Made by a program: the position numbers and the translations under genes. The notes beneath the pieces are model-generated. The model ran no database searches. It saw nothing but the letters and a program-made list of their open reading frames with translations, and was not told the DNA's origin. Below are positions 25,690 through 32,845 of a DNA stretch of 64,000 nt, one piece after another; within the stretch, counting starts at the first letter, position 1; each line of letters begins with the position of its first letter. The DNA lies in contig JBNKIW010000012.1 of the NCBI GenBank assembly GCA_050290865.1, positions 1-64,000 of the forward strand. Direction: 5' to 3'. Origin of the DNA: JARRLC01 sp050290865 (GTDB lineage: Bacteria; Pseudomonadota; Alphaproteobacteria; Rhizobiales; Rhodomicrobiaceae).

Positions 25690-26244
25690 ATGCCTGCAAG
25701 CATTTCGCAAACGAAGCCGCACGCTGCGAAGAGTCCGGGCCGCAAGCCTCGGGATGGCGACGATCGCGCTTCGCCGCACGCGCTTGATCTGGATCGCTAC
25801 GTCCCCGCCCAGTTGACCTATCTGGCCAACAAGGTTTCGGCGAGCGCCTCCGGGCTGTACCGCCCGCGTTTCGGTGTCGGGATCGCCGACTGGCGCATCA
25901 TGGCGATGCTGGCGGCCGAGCCGTGGAGCCCTGCGGGCCGGATCGTCGACTCCACCGGCATGGACAAGGGGGCCGTTAGCCGCTGTCTGCGCGATCTGAT
26001 GAAAGCGGGGTATGTCGAAGTGCGCGCCGACGCCTCGCACGGGCGCAGACAGCTTGTCGCTCTGACGCGCCGGGGGCTGCGCCTTCACGATCAGATCGTC
26101 GGTCTTGCCGTTGAACGCGAGCGCCAGCTCCTGCGCGGCTTCTCCGAGGAGGAGCGCCAGACGCTGCTCGATCTCCTCATGCGGATGCGGGAGCAACTGC
26201 CGTCCATGAGCGGCGCGGGTGGAGACGCTGCTACGCGAGAATGA
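25690..26244 (+). CDS. MarR-family transcriptional regulator
   Basis: The 184-residue product has a basic disordered N-terminus (about 1-30) and a winged-helix MarR core: helix LTYLANKVSASASGLY, GIADWRIMAMLAAEPW, recognition helix region MDKGAVSRCLRDLMKAGYVE, wing HGRRQLVALTRRG, and a C-terminal dimerisation helix. MarR proteins bind short palindromes and release DNA when a small ligand binds. It follows the amidohydrolase closely, and a palindrome lies in the promoter upstream, so autoregulation plus control of the corrinoid operon is inferred. Confidence 0.9.
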   Translation: MPASISQTKPHAAKSPGRKPRDGDDRASPHALDLDRYVPAQLTYLANKVSASASGLYRPRFGVGIADWRIMAMLAAEPWSPAGRIVDSTGMDKGAVSRCLRDLMKAGYVEVRADASHGRRQLVALTRRGLRLHDQIVGLAVERERQLLRGFSEEERQTLLDLLMRMREQLPSMSGAGGDAATRE

Positions 26245-26278
26245 CGCGGGAGGGAATTCTCTCTCGGTATTCCCCCTG

Positions 26279-27394
26279 CTAGCTCCGTGGCGACAGCTCC
26301 ACATAGTGCCCCATCTTGCGGCCCGGACGTGCTTCGGCCTTGCCATAGACGTGCACGGCCCGCCGCGGGTCGGCCTCGATGAGCGCCTGCCACCGGTCCG
26401 CCTCGTCGCCGAGGAGATTGACCATCCGCGCGTCGGAATGCCGCGCCGTGTCGCCCAGCGGCCACCCCGCCACCGCGCGAATGTGGTTCTCGAACTGGCT
26501 TATGGCGCAGGCATCCGCCGTCCAGTGGCCGCTATTGTGGACGCGCGGTGCGATCTCGTTGATGAGAAGACGCTCGCCGCCATCCGCGTCGCGGACAACG
26601 AACATCTCCGTTGCCAGCACGCCCACATAATCGAGCGCTGCCGCGATACGGCTGGCGCAGTCCTCGGCGCAGCGGCGCGTGGCATCCGCAACCGGTGCCG
26701 GAACGGCGCTTTCGCGGAGGATGCCGTCTTCATGCGTGTTCTGCGGTGCGTCGTAGAAAGCCATGGCGCCGCGGCGGTCGCGCACGGCGATCATGGATAT
26801 TTCCATGACGAAGGGTACGGCGGCTTCCAGCACGGCGGTGTCTTCGCCAAGCCAATCCGCTGCTGCAGCGGCGTCCTCCGGGCCGGTGATCGTCATCTGG
26901 CCCTTGCCGTCATAGCCGTGCCGGGCGCGCTTGAGGAAGAAGGGAGATGTCCGGGCGGACGATGCCGCCGTCAGCCGTGCCAGGGCCTCGCGCAGCGCTC
27001 CAGCGCCCTCCACGGGTTCCCAGGCGCCCAGCGGTAGCCCGAGCGACGCGATGAACCGCTTCTCCGCAATCCGGTCCTGCGTCACCGCCAGGGCTCGCCG
27101 CGAGGGAAAGACGCGCGTCTGGCGCTCGATCATCTCGACCGTCTTCACCGGGACGTTTTCGAATTCAAGCGTCACGACATTCGCCTGATGGGCAAAAGCG
27201 TCGAGCGCGGCGGCATCGTCATAGGGCGCACAGAGGCGGTGCGCCGCCACGTCGAAGGCCGGGCTGTCCGTTTCGGGAGCGAAAATCGCCACGCGCAGGC
27301 CGAGCCGTGCCGCGGCCATGGCCAGCATGCGCCCGAGCTGACCGCCGCCGAGAATGCCGACGGTGCCCCCAGGCGGGAGCGGCTTATCCGGCAT
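26279..27394 (-). CDS. purK: N5-carboxyaminoimidazole ribonucleotide synthase PurK
   Basis: PurK uses ATP and bicarbonate to carboxylate AIR to N5-CAIR in purine synthesis. The 371-residue product has the N-terminal GTVGILGGGQLGRMLAMAA nucleotide-fold start, an ATP-grasp core with FFLKRARHGYDGKGQ, and INEIAPRVHNSGHWT ahead of ACAISQFENHIRA, all typical of PurK. The start at 27394 overlaps the end of purE by eleven bases, and the two genes form a minus-strand pair acting in sequence. It converges on the MarR gene. Confidence 0.96.
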   Translation of the reverse strand: MPDKPLPPGGTVGILGGGQLGRMLAMAAARLGLRVAIFAPETDSPAFDVAAHRLCAPYDDAAALDAFAHQANVVTLEFENVPVKTVEMIERQTRVFPSRRALAVTQDRIAEKRFIASLGLPLGAWEPVEGAGALREALARLTAASSARTSPFFLKRARHGYDGKGQMTITGPEDAAAAADWLGEDTAVLEAAVPFVMEISMIAVRDRRGAMAFYDAPQNTHEDGILRESAVPAPVADATRRCAEDCASRIAAALDYVGVLATEMFVVRDADGGERLLINEIAPRVHNSGHWTADACAISQFENHIRAVAGWPLGDTARHSDARMVNLLGDEADRWQALIEADPRRAVHVYGKAEARPGRKMGHYVELSPRS

Positions 27395-27884
27395 CGCTCG
27401 GCGCCTCCGCAACCGCCGCGGTGCGCGCGGCCCGCCACGTGTCGAGCCGTGCCGCCAGTTCGGGATCGCCGAGCGCCAGGATCTGTGCCGCCAGCACGCC
27501 GGCATTGAAGGCGCCGCCCTGGCCGACCGCCAGCGTACCGACAGGGACGCCGGATGGCATCTGCACGATGGACAGGAGACTGTCGATGCCGGCGAGCGAC
27601 TGCGACGACAGGACGGGGACGCCGAGCACGGGCAAGGGCGTCATCGATGCGGCCATCCCCGGCAGATGTGCGGCTCCGCCCGCTCCGGCGATGATGATTT
27701 TCAGACCGCGCTCTTTCGCGGTCCTGGCGTAGGTGTAAAGCCGGTCGGGCGTGCGATGCGCGGAGACGATGCGGGCTTCGTAGGCGACGCCCAGTTCATC
27801 GAGCGCATCACAGGCGCGGCGCATCACCGGCCAGTCGCTCTGGCTTCCCATGATCACGCCGACGGATGGCTGTGGACTGGTCAC
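27384..27884 (-). CDS. purE: N5-CAIR mutase PurE
   Basis: PurE moves the carboxyl group of N5-CAIR to give CAIR. The 166-residue product has the family signature GVIMGSQSDWPVM, SAHRTPDRLYTYA, IIAGAGGAAHLPGM and VPVLSSQSLAGIDSLLSIVQMP with the conserved Ser/His active-site elements. A GTG at 27884 is chosen because the first conserved strand begins a few residues later; an in-frame ATG at 27950 would add 22 residues outside the family's usual length. It is transcribed just before purK. Confidence 0.94.
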   Translation of the reverse strand: MTSPQPSVGVIMGSQSDWPVMRRACDALDELGVAYEARIVSAHRTPDRLYTYARTAKERGLKIIIAGAGGAAHLPGMAASMTPLPVLGVPVLSSQSLAGIDSLLSIVQMPSGVPVGTLAVGQGGAFNAGVLAAQILALGDPELAARLDTWRAARTAAVAEAPSDAG

Positions 27885-27965
27885 TGTTCTACCCGTGATG
27901 TACAAGCTTGTGTTCCAAAGCGGGATAGCGGAGGCGACGCTCCGGCGCAAGAAGAAGCGATATCC

Positions 27966-28169
27966 TCAAGCGATTATATCGGGGAAGAGCTCGTCCTCGA
28001 GGCGGGCGATCTCGTCCTTGATGCCGAGTTTCTTCTTCTTCAGCCGCTTGAGCTGGAGCTGGTCGGCACCAGTCTGTTGGAGCGCAAGGATCTCCTCATC
28101 CAGATCGCGGTGTTCCTGTTTCAGTTGCGCCAGCGCCTCACGGAGACGCTGACCGCGGTCATCGTTCAT
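27966..28169 (-). CDS. DUF465 small coiled-coil protein (YdcH-like)
   Basis: This 67-residue protein is almost entirely a charged helix: REALAQLKQEHRDLDEEI, then LQLKRLKKKKLGIKDEI. That matches the DUF465 family, small cytosolic proteins of unknown function widespread in proteobacteria. It lies 81 bases upstream of the chosen purE start on the same strand, so they may be co-transcribed. No functional inference is safe beyond family membership. Confidence 0.88.
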   Translation of the reverse strand: MNDDRGQRLREALAQLKQEHRDLDEEILALQQTGADQLQLKRLKKKKLGIKDEIARLEDELFPDIIA

Positions 28170-28399
28170 CGGACACCTCTAGCCGGTGCGCCATACCAAC
28201 TGCATCCCTCACAGCGCATTCACCACGTCACTGCCAGGCGGGACCATAGCCGTCCGGTGCCGTAAACGCCAAGCACTGTCCTTGTTCCCCCGCCTCACCG
28301 GTCCAGGTGCGGCCAGCCGCGAAGTCCTCATTTGCGGAGGGGACTGGTCGCACGGCACAGGCCGCCTGCCCGGCTGGCCTGTCTGGCGAGCACAACTCC

Positions 28400-30025
28400 T
28401 TATATACCACGGGCGATCTCGCGAAGGCGGAATTTCTGAATTTTCCCCGTCGATGTCTTCGGGATCTCCGCGAAGACGACGTGGCGGGGGGCTTTGTAAT
28501 GAGCGAGATGCTCGCGGGCGTAGGCGATCAGCTCCTCCGCGGTCATCTCCGCGCCCGGACGCAGTTCCACGAAGGCGCAAGGGCTCTCGCCCCATTTGTC
28601 GTCCGGTTTGGCGACCACCGCCACTGCCGCTATGGCCGGATGCTTGTACAGCACGTCTTCCACCTCGATCGACGAGATGTTCTCGCCGCCCGAGATGATG
28701 ATGTCTTTGGAGCGGTCTTTCAGCTGAATGTAGCCGTCAGGGTGAAGGACTCCCAAATCGCCGGAATGGAACCAGCCGCCCGCGAAGGCCTCGGCGGTGG
28801 CGGCAGGGTTCTTGAGATAGCCCTTCATCACCACGTTGCCGCGGAACATGACCTCGCCGATCGCCCGGCCGTCGGCGGGGACGGGCTTCATGGTTTCCTG
28901 ATCGAGAACCGTCAGGTCTTCCAGCGACGGGTATTTCACGCCCTGCCGCGCCTTCACCGCCGCTCGGCCCGGGCCGTCGAGATCGTCCCAGGCCGTTTTC
29001 CATTCGTTGACGACGGCGGGGCCGTAGGTCTCGGTCAGACCGTAGAGATGCGTCACATCGAACCCCGCTCCGGCCATCGACTCCAGCACGGCCTCCGGCG
29101 GCGGGGCGGCGGCTGTGAGGAACTGCACGCGCGTGGCAAGCTCCCGCTTCTCGGCCTCGGGCGCGTTGAGGATGGTGGACATGACGATGGGCGCGCCGCA
29201 GAGGTGCGTCACCTTTTCCTCGGCCAGCGCGTTCCAGATCGCGCCCGAGCGCACATAGCGCAGACAGACATTCGTCCCGGCCATCACCGCCATGGTCCAG
29301 GGAAAACACCAGCCGTTGCAGTGGAACATGGGCAGCGTCCATAGATAGACCGGGTGCCTGCCGATCCCCGCCGCCAGGACGTTGCCCTGCGCCAGGAGAT
29401 AGGCGCCGCGGTGATGGTAGACGACACCTTTCGGATTGCCGGTCGTGCCCGAGGTGTAGTTCAGCGAAATGGCGTCCCACTCGTCGGCGGGCGGGCTCCA
29501 GGCGAAATCCGCCTCGCCCGTGGCCAGGAATGCCTCGTAGTCCTCCGTTCCGATACGCCCGCCCGCGGTCTCGAACTCGGGGTCAGCATAGTCGATGACC
29601 AGCGGCTTGATCTTGGCGAGGCCGAGCGCCTCGGTCATCACGCCCGAATATTCGGTGTCGGTGATCAGTACCTTGCTGTCGGCGTGATCGAGCTGGAAGG
29701 CGATGATGCTCGCATCCAGCCGCGTGTTGATGGAATGCAGGACCGCGCCGGTCATCGGCACGCCGAAATGCGCCTCCAGCATCGCCGGTGTATTGGCAAG
29801 CATCACCGACACCGTGTCGCCCGCGGTCACACCGGCCCGTTTCAGCGCCGAGGCGAGTTGCCGCGTCCGCGCGTAATATTGCCCGTAGGTCATGCGCTGG
29901 CGGCCATGCACCACCGCCGGATGGTCCGGGAAGACGAGCGCCGTCCGCGCGAGAAAGGTCAGAGGCGTGAGCGGCTGGTAGTTGGCTGCGCATCGGTCGA
30001 GATCGGTCGAATAGGGGGTGCTCAT
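28400..30025 (-). CDS. Acyl-CoA synthetase (AMP-forming)
   Basis: This is an ANL-superfamily ligase that activates a carboxylic acid to acyl-AMP and then acyl-CoA. The 541-residue product has the P-loop-like YTSGTTGNPKG at residues 190-200, LYGLTETYGP, the hinge region GWFHSGDLGVLHPDGYIQLKDRSKDIII (seen in shorter parts), and the C-terminal catalytic lysine in STGKIQKF. The sequence around PMFHCNGWCFPW resembles medium-chain/methylthiopropionyl-type ligases, but the substrate is not certain. A strong AGAAGGAAGGA site precedes ATG 30025. It is divergent from the propionyl-CoA synthetase gene, with which it shares a 176-base promoter region. Confidence 0.88.
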   Translation of the reverse strand: MSTPYSTDLDRCAANYQPLTPLTFLARTALVFPDHPAVVHGRQRMTYGQYYARTRQLASALKRAGVTAGDTVSVMLANTPAMLEAHFGVPMTGAVLHSINTRLDASIIAFQLDHADSKVLITDTEYSGVMTEALGLAKIKPLVIDYADPEFETAGGRIGTEDYEAFLATGEADFAWSPPADEWDAISLNYTSGTTGNPKGVVYHHRGAYLLAQGNVLAAGIGRHPVYLWTLPMFHCNGWCFPWTMAVMAGTNVCLRYVRSGAIWNALAEEKVTHLCGAPIVMSTILNAPEAEKRELATRVQFLTAAAPPPEAVLESMAGAGFDVTHLYGLTETYGPAVVNEWKTAWDDLDGPGRAAVKARQGVKYPSLEDLTVLDQETMKPVPADGRAIGEVMFRGNVVMKGYLKNPAATAEAFAGGWFHSGDLGVLHPDGYIQLKDRSKDIIISGGENISSIEVEDVLYKHPAIAAVAVVAKPDDKWGESPCAFVELRPGAEMTAEELIAYAREHLAHYKAPRHVVFAEIPKTSTGKIQKFRLREIARGI

Positions 30026-30201
30026 CGTCCTTCCTTCTTTCTTCTGCGTGGCATTGGCAGCCACTTTATTGCCCAAAAGAACAGCTTGTCAGCTTCGCCC
30101 GCGCTCCGCACTATGGCGCCAGCGTTTCCTCACCGTCGGGGCGTAATCTTATCACCGGCAGCTGTATGCCGGGAGAGTAAAGAAATACAGGAGGGGCCTT
30201 C

Positions 30202-32136
30202 ATGAGCGGGTATCACGAGGTTTATCAGAGCTGGAAACGCGATCCCGTAGGCTTTTGGGCCGCCGCCGCCGAGGAAATCGACTGGATCAAGCCCGCGACG
30301 AAGATTTTCGATGCGCGGCAGGGGCAATATGGCCGCTGGTTCGCGGGCGCGCAGTGCAATACCGCGGTCAACTGTCTCGACCGGCATGTGATCACGGGCA
30401 GGCGGCCGAATCAGCTTGCGCTCATCTACGACAGTCCCATGACCGGCACGAAGCGCACCTACACCTACGCCGAGCTGACCGACGATGTGGCGGCGTTCGC
30501 CGCGGTCCTGCGGGACAAGGGCGTGAAGAAGGGCGACCGCGTCATCATCTACATGCCCATGATCCCCGAAGCGGTGATCGGCATGCTGGCCTGCGCGCGG
30601 CTCGGCGCCATCCATTCCGTGGTGTTCGGCGGCTTTGCCGCGCACGAACTGGCCACCCGCCTGGACGACGCCCAGCCGAAGGTCATCCTTTCGGCGTCCT
30701 GCGGCCTGGAGCCGGGACGCGTGGTGAAATACAAGCCGCTGCTCGATTCGGCCATCGAGCAGGCCTGGCACAAGCCGCAAGCCTGCATCGTCTATCAGCG
30801 CCCCGAGGAGCGCGCGATCCTCATTCCAGGCCGCGATTTCGACTGGGCGGCGCTGTTCGAGGAGGCCAAGGTCCGCGGCAAGCGCGCCGATGCGGCCATC
30901 GTCGCCGCCACCGACCCGCTCTACATCCTCTACACCTCCGGCACGACCGGCCAGCCGAAGGGTGTCGTCCGCGACAATGGCGGGCACATGGTGGCGCTCA
31001 AGTGGACCATGAAGAACCATTACGGTGTCGAGCCGGGCGAGGTGTTCTGGGCGGCGTCCGATGTCGGCTGGGTGGTGGGGCACTCCTATATCGTCTACGC
31101 CCCGCTGCTGCACGGCGCGACGACGATCCTTTACGAGGGCAAGCCCGTCGGCACGCCGGATGCGGGGGCGTTCTGGCGCGTGATCTCCGAGCACAAGGCC
31201 GTGGCGCTGTTCACCGCGCCGACCGCCTTCCGCGCTATCAAGAAGGAAGACCCGAAAGGCGAGTTCCTGTCCAAATACGACATGTCCCATTTCCGGACGC
31301 TGTTCCTGGCGGGCGAGCGCGCCGACCCGGACACGGTGAAATGGGCGGAGACCCTGCTCAAGAAGCCGGTGATCGACCACTGGTGGCAGACGGAAACGGC
31401 GTGGCCGATCGCGGGCAATCCCGTGGGGCTGGGGGTTCTCCCGATCAAGCACGGTTCGCCGACGGTGCCGATGCCGGGCTACGATCTGCGCGTGCTCGAC
31501 CACGATAACAAGGAGGTGCCCCGCGGTCAGACCGGCGCGCTGTCGATCCGGTTGCCGCTGCCGCCGGGCTGCCTGCCGACGCTGTGGAACGGCGATCAGC
31601 GTTTCCGCGAAAGCTATCTGTCGGAATTCCCGGGCTATTACAAGACCGCCGACGCGGGCTTCATCGACGCCGACGGCTACGCCTTCATCATGGCGCGCAC
31701 TGACGACATCATCAACGTGGCGGGCCATCGCCTGTCCACCGGCGCGCTGGAAGAGGTTCTTGCCTCCCACCCGGACGTGGCCGAATGTGCGGTCATCGGG
31801 GTGGCGGACGCGCTCAAGGGGCAGGTTCCGGCGGGCTTCGTGGTGCTGAAATCGGGCGTGACAAAGAGTTCGGAGGAGATCGAGAAGGAAGTCATCCAGA
31901 AGGTGCGCGAAGAAATCGGACCGGTGGCGGCGTTCAAGCTGGCGCTCGTCATCCAGCGGCTCCCGAAAACGCGGTCGGGCAAGATCCTGCGCGGCACCAT
32001 GCGCCATATCGCCGACGGCCAGTCCTACAAGATGCCCGCGACCATCGACGACCCGGCCATCCTCGGAGAGATCACGCAGGCCCTCAAGGCGCGCGGCCTG
32101 GGCGTGCAGGTGGAGGAGCAGAAGGCCGCGAGTTAA
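30202..32136 (+). CDS. prpE: Propionyl-CoA synthetase (PrpE/ACSS3-like)
   Basis: This 644-residue AMP-forming ligase has the N-terminal ACAS_N cap (YHEVYQSWKRDPVGFWAAAA), YILYTSGTTGQPKGVVRDNGG at about residues 241-261 (the RDNGG extension marks the propionyl-CoA synthetase branch), WWQTETAWPI, and the C-terminal LPKTRSGKILRGTMR with the catalytic lysine. PrpE-type enzymes activate propionate, feeding methylcitrate or methylmalonyl-CoA routes. AGGAGGGG at 30190-30197 supports the start. Acetate as substrate cannot be excluded. Confidence 0.9.
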   Translation: MSGYHEVYQSWKRDPVGFWAAAAEEIDWIKPATKIFDARQGQYGRWFAGAQCNTAVNCLDRHVITGRRPNQLALIYDSPMTGTKRTYTYAELTDDVAAFAAVLRDKGVKKGDRVIIYMPMIPEAVIGMLACARLGAIHSVVFGGFAAHELATRLDDAQPKVILSASCGLEPGRVVKYKPLLDSAIEQAWHKPQACIVYQRPEERAILIPGRDFDWAALFEEAKVRGKRADAAIVAATDPLYILYTSGTTGQPKGVVRDNGGHMVALKWTMKNHYGVEPGEVFWAASDVGWVVGHSYIVYAPLLHGATTILYEGKPVGTPDAGAFWRVISEHKAVALFTAPTAFRAIKKEDPKGEFLSKYDMSHFRTLFLAGERADPDTVKWAETLLKKPVIDHWWQTETAWPIAGNPVGLGVLPIKHGSPTVPMPGYDLRVLDHDNKEVPRGQTGALSIRLPLPPGCLPTLWNGDQRFRESYLSEFPGYYKTADAGFIDADGYAFIMARTDDIINVAGHRLSTGALEEVLASHPDVAECAVIGVADALKGQVPAGFVVLKSGVTKSSEEIEKEVIQKVREEIGPVAAFKLALVIQRLPKTRSGKILRGTMRHIADGQSYKMPATIDDPAILGEITQALKARGLGVQVEEQKAAS

Positions 32137-32791
32137 GGCGGCGAATTGCGCTGGGCAGGATCATCGGCACGCGGGCGGAATACTCTTCGTATTCCGGGAA
32201 GACCGAGCGCAGCACGCGCTCTTCGTTGAACATTCGCCGCACCTGCAGGAGAAACGTGCACACGGCCAGCAGTGCCGCCGGGAGCGACCAGTTCGCGATG
32301 ACCATGCCGGTCACCGTGACCGCCTCGGCGATGTAGAGCGGATGGCGCACGATGCCGTATGGCCCGCCGGTGACGAGACGGCGCGCGGAGGCGAGGATTG
32401 CGAAGGATCGTCCAAGCCAGGCCAGGCAATAGACCGACAGGACCGTTCCCGTGACGATGAGAATGGCCCCCGCGAGGCGCCAGGCGTGGCTCACCTCGGC
32501 CGTCGGCAGGACGACGAGCAGCGTCATGGCGAACGTGCCCGCGATCGCCGTCAGGCGCGGTTCGATGCCCTGCGCGCTGTCCTTCGGGGGCAGGCGTGTC
32601 AGGGTGAGCACCACGATCATCAGTAGAAACATGAGGCTGAACACCCTTGACGTCAGGGTGAGCGCCCAGAAATCGAGCGACGCGCGGGCCTGGATGGTCG
32701 CGGCGACCGACAGGGCCTGCAGCAGCGCCAGAAGGGAAAAGACAGCGATCAGGAAGATCTTTTCGGCCCGGTCTTCGAATTGCTGGCTCAT
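32084..32791 (-). CDS. ICMT-family membrane methyltransferase
   Basis: The 235-residue product is an integral membrane protein with about five hydrophobic helices and the C-terminal core GPYGIVRHPLYIAE followed by RVLRSVFPEYEEYSARV, the signature of the isoprenylcysteine carboxyl methyltransferase-like (PEMT/ICMT) superfamily. In bacteria these methylate lipids or unknown small molecules, and the substrate here is unknown. GAGGAG nine bases ahead supports ATG 32791; an earlier ATG at 32839 would add 16 residues. Its 3' end overlaps the convergent propionyl-CoA synthetase gene by 53 bases. Confidence 0.75.
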   Translation of the reverse strand: MSQQFEDRAEKIFLIAVFSLLALLQALSVAATIQARASLDFWALTLTSRVFSLMFLLMIVVLTLTRLPPKDSAQGIEPRLTAIAGTFAMTLLVVLPTAEVSHAWRLAGAILIVTGTVLSVYCLAWLGRSFAILASARRLVTGGPYGIVRHPLYIAEAVTVTGMVIANWSLPAALLAVCTFLLQVRRMFNEERVLRSVFPEYEEYSARVPMILPSAIRRLNSRPSAPPPARPGRAP

Positions 32792-32845
32792 GGCCACGCG
32801 CTCCTCGCTGCTGCTCGCGGGAGCGGCGCCCTGCGCCATGCACGC

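Noticed and set aside
30202..32136. Acetyl-CoA synthetase (acs) as the name for this ligase
   Set aside because: The RDNGG extension after the TSGTTGQPKG motif is typical of the propionyl-CoA synthetase branch, though acetate use cannot be ruled out.
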